Shown: positions 39,465-48,934, counted from the first letter of the stretch. The stretch is DNA of 64,000 bases from Candidatus Palauibacter poriticola (GCA_012270965.1 JAAXHJ010000067.1:1-64000), one strand, 5' to 3'. Numbers and translations: made by a program. Notes: a model not told the origin generated them from the sequence alone.

Positions 39465-39615
39465 GAGTCAGTCGCCGAGGCCGACCCCGAGTTCAGTCGC
39501 CGGGGCCGACTCGCGAGCCAGTCGCCGCAGGCCGACCCGCGAGTCCGTCGCCGGGGCCGACTCGCGAGTCAATCGCCGCAGGCCGACCCGCGAGTCAGTC
39601 GCCGAGGCTGACCCC
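39465..39615. repeat. Minisatellite: six imperfect 24-26 bp units overlapping the pfk stop codon
   Basis: Units like GAGTCAGTCGCCGAGGCCGACCCC; the last includes the pfk stop (TCA, 39595-39597). Confidence 0.88.
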
Positions 39616-40761
39616 GAGCGCTTGGGCGGTCATCACGATGTCGCCGTCCACGGGCACGACCTTGGGTCGGGCGAGCGCCTCGGCGAGCGGGATCGCCCGC
39701 ACGTGCGGCGGATCGAGTGCGACCATCGTCCCGAAGCGGCCGCGGGCCACGCACCGCGCGGCGGCCGCGCCGAAGCGCAGCGAGATGACGCGGTCGTAGG
39801 AGGTTGGCGTGCCGCCGCGCTGCAGGTGGCCCAGCGTTAGCGAGCGCGTCTCCTTCCCGGTGCGCCGGGCGATCTCGCGGGCCACCAAGTCGCCCAGCCC
39901 GCCCAGCCGCTCTTGGTCGTCCGCGCCGCCGTGGACGGTCTTCGTCACCATCTCACCTCCGGCCGGCGTTGCGCCCTCCGCCACGCAGACGATGCTGAAG
40001 TCGCGGCCCGCAGCCTCACGCTCCCGAATCTTGTCGCAGACTCGTTCGATGTCGAAGGGAATCTCGGGGATGAGGATGACGTCGGCCGAGCCTGCCAGCC
40101 CGCCGTAGAGCGCGATCCATCCGGCGTGTCGTCCCATGACTTCCACCACCATGACGCGCCGGTGGCTCTCCGCCGTGGAGTGCAGCTTCCCGATCGCGTC
40201 GGTCGCCGTCTCGACCGCCGTGAGAAACCCGAACGTCAGGCTGGTTCCGCAAAGGTCGTTGTCGATCGTCTTCGGTACGCCGACCACTGGAAGTCCCCGC
40301 TTCGACAGCCGGTGCGCGAGATGGAGGCTGCCGTCCCCCCCGATCGCGATCAACGCGTCGATGCCATGCCGCCGGAAGCTCTCGATGACTTCGCCGGACC
40401 GGTCGCGCTCCTCGATCGAACCGTCGGGCAGGCGCACCGGCCACGCGAACGGGTCGGAGCGGTTGGTCGTCCCCAGAATCGTCCCGCCGCGGTGCGTGAT
40501 CCCCCGCACGTCATCGCTCCCCAGCGGGATCACCCGCCCGGGATCATCCGAGAGCAGCCCCCCGTAGCCGTGCTCGATGCCCATCACGCTCCAGCCGCGG
40601 TGGAGGGCGCTCAACACGATGGCCCGGATCACCGCGTTCAGCCCCGGCGCGTCGCCTCCGCCGGTGTTAATCGCAATCTTCCGGATCTTTCCCGCTCCGC
40701 CCCCGAGCGGCGCGGTCGCCGCGGAACCGTCGTCGCCGGGTATCGCCTTGCTCTCGGTCAT
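39595..40761 (-). CDS. pfkA: 6-phosphofructokinase
   Basis: NTGGGDAPGLNAVIR; IGGDGSLHLAHRL; VPKTIDNDLCGTSLTFGF; EVMGRHAGWIAL; LGHLQRGGTPTSYDR. Confidence 0.92.
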   Translation of the reverse strand: MTESKAIPGDDGSAATAPLGGGAGKIRKIAINTGGGDAPGLNAVIRAIVLSALHRGWSVMGIEHGYGGLLSDDPGRVIPLGSDDVRGITHRGGTILGTTNRSDPFAWPVRLPDGSIEERDRSGEVIESFRRHGIDALIAIGGDGSLHLAHRLSKRGLPVVGVPKTIDNDLCGTSLTFGFLTAVETATDAIGKLHSTAESHRRVMVVEVMGRHAGWIALYGGLAGSADVILIPEIPFDIERVCDKIREREAAGRDFSIVCVAEGATPAGGEMVTKTVHGGADDQERLGGLGDLVAREIARRTGKETRSLTLGHLQRGGTPTSYDRVISLRFGAAAARCVARGRFGTMVALDPPHVRAIPLAEALARPKVVPVDGDIVMTAQALGVSLGD

Positions 40762-40879
40762 GGACCGATTATCGATGTCCCGGCAGCGCGTGGCAAAGCC
40801 CCCCGCGCGTGGTAGAACCCCGACGACGAAGGCGTAGCGGGGTTGACGCTACGCCCGCGGGTCGGCACCCTCGCTCCCC

Positions 40880-41539
40880 ATGTCGCCGCGCCGCCCGCTG
40901 GAAACGATCCTGTTCGACCTCGACGGTACTCTCGTGGATTCGACCGACCTCATCGCCGAGTCCTGGCGCCACACGATGAGGACCCACTTCGAGGATCCCC
41001 CGCCGGACGAGGTGTGGTTGAGGACGCTCGGCCAGCCGCTGCGGACCCAGCTCGGCTATCTCGTGGATTCGGCCGAGGAGGTGCAGGCCATGGTCGCCAC
41101 CTACCTCGACCACAACCTCCGGGAACACGAACGGCTCATCCGTTCGTTTCCGGGCGTCCGCGAGACGGTCGGACGGTTACGCGAGCGGGGGGTGCGTCTC
41201 GGCGTGGTCACGAGCAAGGCGAGTGCCGGAACGGCCCGAAGCTTGGCGGCCTGCGGGCTGGATCAAGCGCTGTTCGACGTGATCGTCACGTCCGATGAGC
41301 CCGTGCCGCACAAGCCCGACCCGGCCCCCATCCGCTTGGCGTTGGAGCGGCTGGAAGCCGCCGCCGAGACGGCCGCCTACGTGGGGGACTCGGTGTGGGA
41401 CATGCGAGCGGGGCACGCGGCCGGCGTGACCACGGTTGCGGCGCTCTGGGGCCCGTTCTCAGAGCGGGAACTGGTGATCGAACGCCCCCACATCATGCTC
41501 GACGCGATCGAGGACATCGTCGGATACGCGGCCGGTTAG
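40880..41539 (+). CDS. HAD-superfamily hydrolase (phosphoglycolate phosphatase/PpaX-like)
   Basis: LFDLDGTLVDSTDLI; VVTSKASAGTARSL; HKPDPAPIRLAL; YVGDSVWDMRAGHAAGV. Confidence 0.9.
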   Translation: MSPRRPLETILFDLDGTLVDSTDLIAESWRHTMRTHFEDPPPDEVWLRTLGQPLRTQLGYLVDSAEEVQAMVATYLDHNLREHERLIRSFPGVRETVGRLRERGVRLGVVTSKASAGTARSLAACGLDQALFDVIVTSDEPVPHKPDPAPIRLALERLEAAAETAAYVGDSVWDMRAGHAAGVTTVAALWGPFSERELVIERPHIMLDAIEDIVGYAAG

Positions 41540-41552
41540 CGCAGCGCAGCAG

Positions 41553-44213
41553 CTAGCCCGAAGCCTCCCGCCCGTTCTCCGAAAAGGCGAGCGCCCCTCC
41601 CTCGAGCGAGCCGTTGACCAGCGCTGCGGCGAGCGCCTCGTCGAGCGTCTCCACCAAGTGGAATGCAAGCTGCTCGCAGACGTGATCCGGAAGATCCTCC
41701 AGATCGCCCTCGTTGACCGCCGGGAGAATGATCTCGTTGATCCCCGCGCGGGCGGCGCCGAGCACCTTCTCCTTCACGCCGCCGATCGGGAGCACGCGTC
41801 CGGACAGCGTGATCTCGCCCGTCATCGCGACGTCGTGCCGCACGGGGTGGTCGCCCAGGGCACTCACGAGCGCCACCGCCATGGCGATGCCCGCCGACGG
41901 TCCTTCCTTGGGGATGGCCCCGGCCGGGACGTGAATGTGAACCTCGTGATCCCGCAGCCGTTCCTCCGTGAGAGCGAGCCCGTTCGCATGGCTGCGCGCA
42001 AAGGTGAGGGCGGCCTGCGCGCTCTCCTTCATGACATCGCCGAGCTGCCCCGTGAGGACGAGCCCCTCCCTGCCCCTCAAGACCCTCGTCTCGACGAGCA
42101 TGATGTCGCCGCCCACCGGCGTGTAGAACATGCCCGTAGCCACGCCGACCGTGTCCTCCTCCATCTTTTCGGCGGCATGCACCTTCGGTCGGCCCAGCAG
42201 TTCACGCAGGTCGTCCGCGCTCACCGCCGCCTCGGGTGATCCCGTCGCGATCTTCCGTGCGGACTTCCGGCACACGGACCCGAGTTCGCGTTCGAGCTGC
42301 CGCACGCCGGCCTCGCGCGTGTAGCGCGTGATGATCGCGCGAATCGCGCCCTCATCGACCTCGAGCTGCTCCGGAAGGAGGCCGTTCCGTCGCTTCTGCC
42401 GGGGCAGGAGGAAGCGGCGCGCGATCTCGAGCTTCTCGGCTTCCGTGTAGCCGCGGAACTCGATCGACTCCATCCGGTCGCGCAGGGGTCCGGGGATCTG
42501 CTCAAAGACGTTTGCCGTGGCGATGAAGAGCACCTGCGAGAGATCGAAGGGCACTCCGAGGTAGTGGTCCACGAACGACTCGTTCTGCGCCGGATCCAGC
42601 ACCTCCATCAGCGCGGCCGACGGGTCGCCTTGGAAAGACACCCCCAGCTTGTCGATCTCATCCAGGAGGAAGACGGGGTTCTTCGTTCCCGCCCGCTTCA
42701 GCCCCTCGATGATGCGGCCAACCATCGCGCCCACGTAGGTGCGGCGATGTCCCCGAATGTCCGCCTCGTCGCGAGCCCCGCCCAGCGACACGCGGACGTA
42801 CTTGCGGCCCATGGCGTCGGCGATGGAACGGGCGATGGAGGTCTTGCCCACGCCCGGCGGTCCCACGAAGAGCAGCGTCTCCCCCGCGCGGTCGTCTTCG
42901 TATCCCGGTACCTCGTCGGTCCCGGCCTCGTCGGTCCCGGCCGCGTCGGATTCCTCCCCATCGCGGGCCTCAGAGGCATCGGGAGCATCGGGGGCATCCG
43001 AAGCCTCGGAGGCCGTCGCCTCCGCCTCCGCCGCCTCATCCGTCTCGGCCGCCGCGCCGTCGTCGTCCTCGGATTCGCGAGCCTCCCGCAACCTCGCCTC
43101 TTCCTGAAGCTTGCGAACCGCGAGGAAGTCGAGCACCCGGTCCTTGACGTCGCGAAGTCCGTAGTGGTCGCGTTCCAGGATCCCTTCGGCGCGGGCGATG
43201 TCGAGTTGTTCCTCGGTCGTCTCGGACCAGGGGAGGTCCGCGACGATCTCCAAGTACGTTCGCACGACCTGCGCTTCGGCGGACTCGCGCGGGATGCGTT
43301 CGAGACGCCGCAGCTCGCGGTCGACTTCTTGGCGCGCCTCCTCGGGCAACTCAAGCGCCTCGATGCGTTCGCGGAGATCGTTCGTCTCCTGGAAGTCGAT
43401 GTCCTCGCCCAGCTCCTTCTGGATCGCCTTCATCTGCTCGCGGAGGAAGATCTCGCGTTGCCGCTCCCCCAACTCCTCCTGGACCTGCTCGCGGATCTCC
43501 TCCTGCGCCTCGAGCAGACCGATCTGCTTCTGCAGATGCACGAGAAGCGAGCGCAGCCGCGCCTCTACGGAGAGCGTCTCGAGGAGTTCCTGCTTCTGCT
43601 CCACCTCGAGTTCGGTGTAGAAGGCAACGAGATCAGCTAGTTCGCCCGGCGTCGACACCCCGCCCAGGAGGTGATCGACGATTTCCTTCGGGACGCCGCG
43701 CAGGCGGCTGACGTCCGCGGCTCTCTCGTGGACCTCCTTGTAGAGAGCCGCGAAGGCCCGCTCGTCGGGGTCGAGCGGATCCATGTCGTCCATGCCGCGC
43801 GCGACGACCTCGAGGTATCCGTCGCGCTCGGCGTATTCGAGGGCGGCGGCACGAGTGTCGCCCTGAATGACCATCTGGATGCCGCCGGGCACCTTCTGCA
43901 TCTGCGCGATTCGGCACACGGTCCCGATGCGGTACAGGTGCTCCGGGTCCGGCCGCTCGATCTCGGCATCGAGCTGGGCGACCGCGAAGAGCAGCTTGTC
44001 CCCCGCGATCGCCCGGTCGATGGCCTTCATGGTCTTGTCCCGGCCCGCGGCGATCGGCGCGGCCACGGCGGGGAATACGACCGTACCCCGGAGGGGAAGT
44101 ACCGGCAACCGCAAGCGCTTGGAATCGGTTCGGCGCCGGGATCCCGTCCCTTCGGTGCCCTCCACCTCGGCGCCCTTCCCCTCGGCGACCTTCATCTCGT
44201 TTTCCTTGCTCAT
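41553..44213 (-). CDS. lon: Endopeptidase Lon (ATP-dependent)
   Basis: LPVLPLRGTVVFP; LFVGPPGVGKTSIARSIADAMGRKYVRVSLGGARDEADIRGHRRTYVGAMVGRI; GPSAGIAMAVALVSAL. Confidence 0.95.
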   Translation of the reverse strand: MSKENEMKVAEGKGAEVEGTEGTGSRRRTDSKRLRLPVLPLRGTVVFPAVAAPIAAGRDKTMKAIDRAIAGDKLLFAVAQLDAEIERPDPEHLYRIGTVCRIAQMQKVPGGIQMVIQGDTRAAALEYAERDGYLEVVARGMDDMDPLDPDERAFAALYKEVHERAADVSRLRGVPKEIVDHLLGGVSTPGELADLVAFYTELEVEQKQELLETLSVEARLRSLLVHLQKQIGLLEAQEEIREQVQEELGERQREIFLREQMKAIQKELGEDIDFQETNDLRERIEALELPEEARQEVDRELRRLERIPRESAEAQVVRTYLEIVADLPWSETTEEQLDIARAEGILERDHYGLRDVKDRVLDFLAVRKLQEEARLREARESEDDDGAAAETDEAAEAEATASEASDAPDAPDASEARDGEESDAAGTDEAGTDEVPGYEDDRAGETLLFVGPPGVGKTSIARSIADAMGRKYVRVSLGGARDEADIRGHRRTYVGAMVGRIIEGLKRAGTKNPVFLLDEIDKLGVSFQGDPSAALMEVLDPAQNESFVDHYLGVPFDLSQVLFIATANVFEQIPGPLRDRMESIEFRGYTEAEKLEIARRFLLPRQKRRNGLLPEQLEVDEGAIRAIITRYTREAGVRQLERELGSVCRKSARKIATGSPEAAVSADDLRELLGRPKVHAAEKMEEDTVGVATGMFYTPVGGDIMLVETRVLRGREGLVLTGQLGDVMKESAQAALTFARSHANGLALTEERLRDHEVHIHVPAGAIPKEGPSAGIAMAVALVSALGDHPVRHDVAMTGEITLSGRVLPIGGVKEKVLGAARAGINEIILPAVNEGDLEDLPDHVCEQLAFHLVETLDEALAAALVNGSLEGGALAFSENGREASG

Positions 44214-44328
44214 GCTCGCGTAGCTTCTATGTCCTCGCGCGACGCACGCGCGTCCGTCGGATTCGCGTCTGCCGGAATTCGCGTCTGCCGGTGCAGGTTT
44301 CGGGCCCGTCGGTTTCGCTCCGCCGCAC

Positions 44329-44346
44329 CCCACATCGGCCGATGTG
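44329..44346. promoter_or_regulatory. 18-bp perfect palindrome upstream of lon
   Basis: CCACATCGGCCGATGTGG, ~115 bp upstream of the lon start. Confidence 0.4.
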
Positions 44347-44434
44347 GCGCACCAACGCTTCTAGAGGTCTGCCGAAGCGGGCGGTGTGCGTCAAGACGGC
44401 AGCCGGCGCGCGGGCTCCGCAGCTGGCGGCCCTT

Positions 44435-44515
44435 GCTCGGCAAACCGGGGGCGCTGGCTCGGCAAACCGGGGGCGCTGGCTCGGCAAACCGGGGGCGCTG
44501 GCTCGGCAGCCGGCG
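44435..44515. repeat. 22-bp tandem repeat, three exact copies plus a diverged fourth
   Basis: GCTCGGCAAACCGGGGGCGCTG repeated between lon and ispH. Confidence 0.92.
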
Positions 44516-44558
44516 GCGGTTGTTTGGCAGCCGCACGGGACTTCGCCATCTTTAGGGC

Positions 44559-45812
44559 ATGGCGAAACAGACGCTGAGTTCGGGCGGCCGCAAGGCGTCG
44601 GCCGCGGAGGAACGATACTACCGGCGCGGGCTGGGTCTGAAGAAGGAGATCCAGCCGGTGATCGATTTCGAGTACGGGAGCGACATCGTATCCCTCATCC
44701 GCGAACGGGGGAACGAACTGCGCGTGGACCGCCTGCACCTCCGTCTCGCGAAGAGTTCGGGGTTCTGCTACGGCGTCGACCGGGCGGTGGATTACGCGTA
44801 CGAGTCGCGCCGGAAGTTTCCCGACCGGCGGATCTTCCTCGTGGGCGAGATCATCCACAACCCGCACGTCAACGGCCGTCTCCGGGAGATGGAAATCGAG
44901 TCCATCTACCCCTCGGCGGAGGGCGAGTTCGACTTCACTCGGGTCGATCCCGAGGACGTCGTCATCATCCCGGCCTTCGGCGTGACCTTGCACGACTTCC
45001 GGACGCTGCGGGCGCTCGGCTGCATCCTCATCGATACGACGTGCGGGTCGGTGCTCAACGTATGGAAGCGGGTGGAGTCGTACGCTCGCGATGGGTTCAC
45101 GTCGGTCATCCACGGCAAGTACCGTCACGAGGAGACGCGCGCCACGAGTTCCCAGGTGAGGAAGTACGAGGGGGGGAAGTTCCTCATCGTGCGGGACATG
45201 GCGCAGGCGGAGGCGGTCTGTGCGTACATCCGCGGGGACGGGGACCGCGCCGCTTTCGTGGAGGCGTTCGAACCGTCCATGTCGGAGGGGTTCGATCCGG
45301 ACCGGGACCTCGGCAGGATCGGCGTCGCGAACCAGACGACGATGCTCGCCTCCGAATCGCTCGACATCGCCGCCCGGCTGGGCGAAGCGGTCTTAGATCG
45401 CTGGGGCCAGGAGCAGGTTGCGGAGCGGTTCCGGAGTTTCGATACGATCTGCTCGGCCACGCAGAAGCGCCAGGATGCCGTCAAGGAGATGATGCGGGAT
45501 CCGCCCGATGTCATGGTCGTGATCGGCGGCTACAACTCCTCGAACACCGTACAGTTGGCGCACCTCTGTTCGCTGCACGCGACGACGTATCACATCGAGG
45601 ACGCCGCCTGTATCGATACCGTGAGGGGCCGCATCAGTCACAAGCGGATCGGCGGCGACGAGATCCTGACCACGAACGATTGGCTTCCGGCGGGCGACGT
45701 GACGATCGGCATCACGGCCGGCGCGTCGACCCCGAACTCGAAGCTCGGCGAGGCCGTGGAGCGGATCGTCCGCGGTGCCGGTTACGACCCCTCCGGTCTC
45801 CTGCGCCACTGA
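44559..45812 (+). CDS. ispH: 4-hydroxy-3-methylbut-2-enyl diphosphate reductase, long type
   Basis: KSSGFCYGVDRAVDYAYE; VGEIIHNPHVNGRL; IDTTCGSVLNVWKRV; IGITAGASTPNSKLGEAVERI. Confidence 0.94.
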   Translation: MAKQTLSSGGRKASAAEERYYRRGLGLKKEIQPVIDFEYGSDIVSLIRERGNELRVDRLHLRLAKSSGFCYGVDRAVDYAYESRRKFPDRRIFLVGEIIHNPHVNGRLREMEIESIYPSAEGEFDFTRVDPEDVVIIPAFGVTLHDFRTLRALGCILIDTTCGSVLNVWKRVESYARDGFTSVIHGKYRHEETRATSSQVRKYEGGKFLIVRDMAQAEAVCAYIRGDGDRAAFVEAFEPSMSEGFDPDRDLGRIGVANQTTMLASESLDIAARLGEAVLDRWGQEQVAERFRSFDTICSATQKRQDAVKEMMRDPPDVMVVIGGYNSSNTVQLAHLCSLHATTYHIEDAACIDTVRGRISHKRIGGDEILTTNDWLPAGDVTIGITAGASTPNSKLGEAVERIVRGAGYDPSGLLRH

Positions 45813-45960
45813 CACCGCCGCACTCAAGACCGCACACGCTCGGCCCATGATCTGCGCGCACCCGCCTCATGCTCGTTTCTCACAGAACAAGACTCGGCCT
45901 GCCTTTCCTCCGGCGTCAGGCTACTCTCGTCGTTCGACCCGTTTCGGAGGAGGAGGAACC

Positions 45961-46341
45961 ATGCAGCCGAACCGTCGGAGGGCGCTAGGGATCTTGCTCG
46001 TGATTGGGCTAGCTGCGGCGTGTGCCGACCGCTCGGGGCCCGTCTCGGACCCGGAGCCAATACTGCCGACGCTAGCGGAAGTGTCTCCACACCCCGATCG
46101 ACCGGGCCGCGGCAGGTTTCGTCCTACCGGTCCGAACGCGGACGAGATCCGTCAGAAGCTCCGTGAGATCGTGGAGGGTCCCGGCGGTGTGGAGTGGGCG
46201 GTAGACAATGGTATGCGACCGGATCGGGTGGCCGATTACCGGCGCTACTTGGCGGATCCGGAATCGGAGTGCTGGACCATGCAACTCAATCGCGATCGCA
46301 CGTTTCAGATTGTCTCATGTGTACCTAAGCACAGGAGGTAG
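45961..46341 (+). CDS. Uncharacterised lipoprotein A2 with one PGGxEWAV repeat and CWT-x13-C hairpin
   Basis: Lipobox IGLAAAC; LREIVEGPGGVEWAVDNGMRPDRVADYRRYLADPESECWTMQLNRDRTFQIVSC; paralogous to A1. Confidence 0.75.
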   Translation: MQPNRRRALGILLVIGLAAACADRSGPVSDPEPILPTLAEVSPHPDRPGRGRFRPTGPNADEIRQKLREIVEGPGGVEWAVDNGMRPDRVADYRRYLADPESECWTMQLNRDRTFQIVSCVPKHRR

Positions 46342-46348
46342 GAACTTC

Positions 46349-46760
46349 ATGTCGAGGAAGATGATGGTTTGTCGTGCTCGGTGCCGCGCTGTTCGGGTGT
46401 TCGGAAGCGCAAGCGCCGATGGAAATCACGGATTCACCGGAGGCCAAGATCACGGCCATTGAAATCGAGACTCGTCGCCCGGGACAATACGTTATCGTCA
46501 AGGGTCCCTACGCGTCGTCGACGCCGTACGAGATGGGAACCGGCCCCTTTGCCAACATGCACGCCGTGCCGCTGCCCGGCGTTTTCGCAGATGGACCCGA
46601 CCCCGAGTGCTCCATCGCTGAAGGTGACGTTGATGACGACGAGGCGTTCAGTGCTTGGAACAAATGTGTTCAGGCTCTCATGGACGACGATAGCTGTGGT
46701 ACCGTGATATTGGAGTACATCAAGGCGGCGAAGACGTACCACGCACACTGCTTGGAGTAG
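46349..46760 (+). CDS. Uncharacterised small lipoprotein B2, paralogue of B1; N-terminus apparently frameshifted
   Basis: AGGAGGT 9 nt upstream of ATG 46349 (MSRKMMVC), but the conserved body (VLGAALFGCSEAQAP...IKAAKTYHAHCLE) is in another frame from GTG 46374. Confidence 0.68.
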
Positions 46761-46974
46761 AGGCCGCCGGGCACCGGCGCAAGGTTTGATCTGAACGGCT
46801 GTACGCGCACGGTATTCGCTTGACACACGACCCCGCCTAGGCCACCCCATCCGATGGCACTGATTCGATGTCCGCCCCTTCACGCGGCATGCGATCACGC
46901 GTCACGTTGGGGGAGCCGGTCGAGGGCATTATCCGGGGTGTCGACGGCGATCCAACCAATTCACTGCGCCAACT

Positions 46975-47457
46975 GACACGCATGGCGGGTCGGGCCGACA
47001 GCAGCTTCACGCCGTGAAGTTCCGCTGCGGTTCGATCGAGGGTGGAGAGGCTGTCGGCGCGGGATCCGCAGCGGCTAGGATCATCCGATCCGCGAACTCG
47101 GCGCCTCCCATGCGATAGTCGCTTGCGGACCTCGCGACGTCGTCTGCCGATTCGACCACAAGCCCCCCCGTCACCACGAGCTGTTCTAGGACTGCTGAGA
47201 TTTCGCCCCGCCCAAGACCGTCGGCTCTCTCCAGCACCCAGACGAGTTTGAGGATGACTTCCCTCCGCACATAGCCCGGCTGGTCGGGCGAGAGCGTTCC
47301 CAGCAGGGAGCGGGCAACCTCGGCCTGTCCGGCATCGTCGCGCACGAGGTAGCGCACCAAGCCGTTCGGGTCGAGTGCGATCATCCGTCGCGGGCCGCCT
47401 CGCCAACGCATTGGGCAGCGTCGCCTGCCCCTTCTTCGTGAGTGTGGATTCGATCAT
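46975..47457 (-). pseudogene. Decayed VapBC-type locus
   Basis: MIESTLTKKGQATLP then truncation; PIN-like MIALDPNGLVRYLVRDDAGQAEVARSLL...REVILKLVWVLERA...GGAEFADRMILAAA then frame loss; STLDRTAAELHGVKLL in another frame. Confidence 0.75.
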
Positions 47458-47473
47458 GGTCTACGCCTTCCGC

Positions 47474-48094
47474 TCAGCCGCACCCGAGAGCGGCGCGGAA
47501 GCGGTCGCGCAGGAGCGGTCCCTCCCGTGGCGGGAACGAGTCCGGCCCATCCGTGAGAGAGACCTTGGCGACGCACAGCGCGGGCCCGGCCGCCTCGAAC
47601 AGCGCATGGGCGAGCGCCTCGACGGCCGGGCGTCCCCGCAGCGGGCGCGCCCCCTCTCCCTGCGGCAGGAGTTCGGAGTCGACCGTGAAGGCCGAAGCGA
47701 TCCCCGCGCCCCGGGCCATCGCGGCGATATCCGTCGATTCTCCGCTCAGTCCCGCCTGGCGTCCCGTCTCTCCGAACGCCTCGTTGTCGAGCACGAGGAT
47801 CGCGAGATTCCGCGGCGCCTGGGCGGCGATCGTCGCCAGGCTTCCGATGCCCATCAACGCTTCCGCATCGCCGGTGATCACGAGTACTCGACGGCGGGGC
47901 TGCGCGAGCGCGACGCCGAGTCCGAGCATGGCCGCGCCGCCCATCCCGCCCCACAGGTAGAAGTTGAGCGGGGAGTCGCCGGCGGCATGACAGTCCCACG
48001 ACGGCGAGCCGAGTCCGGCGATGATGGCGGCGTCCTCCCGATGGCGCAGCAGCTCCGCGACGAGTGCTCGACGATCCAGTCCGCCACGCGGCAT
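47474..48094 (-). CDS. Sulfopyruvate/phosphonopyruvate decarboxylase beta-type TPP-binding subunit
   Basis: LNFYLWGGMGGAAMLGLGVALAQPRRRVLVITGDAEALMGIGSLATIA: GDG-type TPP region. Confidence 0.8.
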   Translation of the reverse strand: MPRGGLDRRALVAELLRHREDAAIIAGLGSPSWDCHAAGDSPLNFYLWGGMGGAAMLGLGVALAQPRRRVLVITGDAEALMGIGSLATIAAQAPRNLAILVLDNEAFGETGRQAGLSGESTDIAAMARGAGIASAFTVDSELLPQGEGARPLRGRPAVEALAHALFEAAGPALCVAKVSLTDGPDSFPPREGPLLRDRFRAALGCG

Positions 48095-48735
48095 CAGGGG
48101 TGGCCCCCCGGACGCGACTCCCGGCCGCCGGACGACCCCTGCCCGGGAGCCGGCCCGTGCCCACGGGAAGGTGCGTGCTCCTCCGCGAACGACTTGACCC
48201 CGATGATCCGCTGGCTAACGAGAACGGCGACCGGGCCTCCGGTGCCGCACGCGCAGGCCTCCCGCGCCCAGGCCAGGGCCTCCGCGCAGACCGGCCCGAC
48301 ATCGGCCGCGGTCTCGGGGCGCAACACGCGCACGCCGAGCGCCCCCAGCACATCGGGAACCGCGCGCCCGACCGGCACCTGCCACGGATTCCGCTCCTCC
48401 GCCTCTCCGCGCATGGAGACGAGGAGAAGACACGGGATGCGGCACACGTTCGGGAGCCCGAGCATGTTCACGACGTTGCCGACGCCGCTGGATTGCATCG
48501 CGACGACCGCGAGTTCACCTCCCAGCCACGTACCGCAGGCGAGGGCGATCCCCTCCTCCTCGGTCGTGAGCGTGATGAGGCGAACGCCGGGGTCGGACTC
48601 GCAAAGCTGGAGGAACCGCCCGAGCCCGCCGTCCGGAACGGTCGCGACATGACGAACGCCCCGGCTTCGGAGTGCCTCAAACGCGTCCTCGCTCCAGTCG
48701 GGGCGCGCGTCTCCGGATGGGTTGGTGCCCTCCAT
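48094..48735 (-). CDS. Sulfopyruvate/phosphonopyruvate decarboxylase alpha-type TPP-binding subunit
   Basis: VRHVATVPDGGLGRFLQLCE; LTTEEEGIALACGTWLGGELAVVAMQSSGVGNVVNMLG; adjacent to the beta subunit. Confidence 0.8.
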   Translation of the reverse strand: MEGTNPSGDARPDWSEDAFEALRSRGVRHVATVPDGGLGRFLQLCESDPGVRLITLTTEEEGIALACGTWLGGELAVVAMQSSGVGNVVNMLGLPNVCRIPCLLLVSMRGEAEERNPWQVPVGRAVPDVLGALGVRVLRPETAADVGPVCAEALAWAREACACGTGGPVAVLVSQRIIGVKSFAEEHAPSRGHGPAPGQGSSGGRESRPGGHP

Positions 48736-48934
48736 GGCCGCAATATGCTCCCCGACTCCGGCCGGTGCCATCGCGGCGGCCGTCGGCAACTCTTACCGTC
48801 CGTCTCCAGCGTCGATACCCCGCGCCGCGGGAGGGGCCCACGGCTGGCTTACTGTCGGCCGGGTCCCGTTCAAGGCGCGGCGCGGGGGAAGGGGCTTGGC
48901 TTGAAGACCGAATCGGGAAAGGGGGGGCGGACGC

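Noticed and set aside
39465-39615. Possible CRISPR array
   Set aside because: Units are contiguous and imperfect with no unique spacers, and there are no cas genes.
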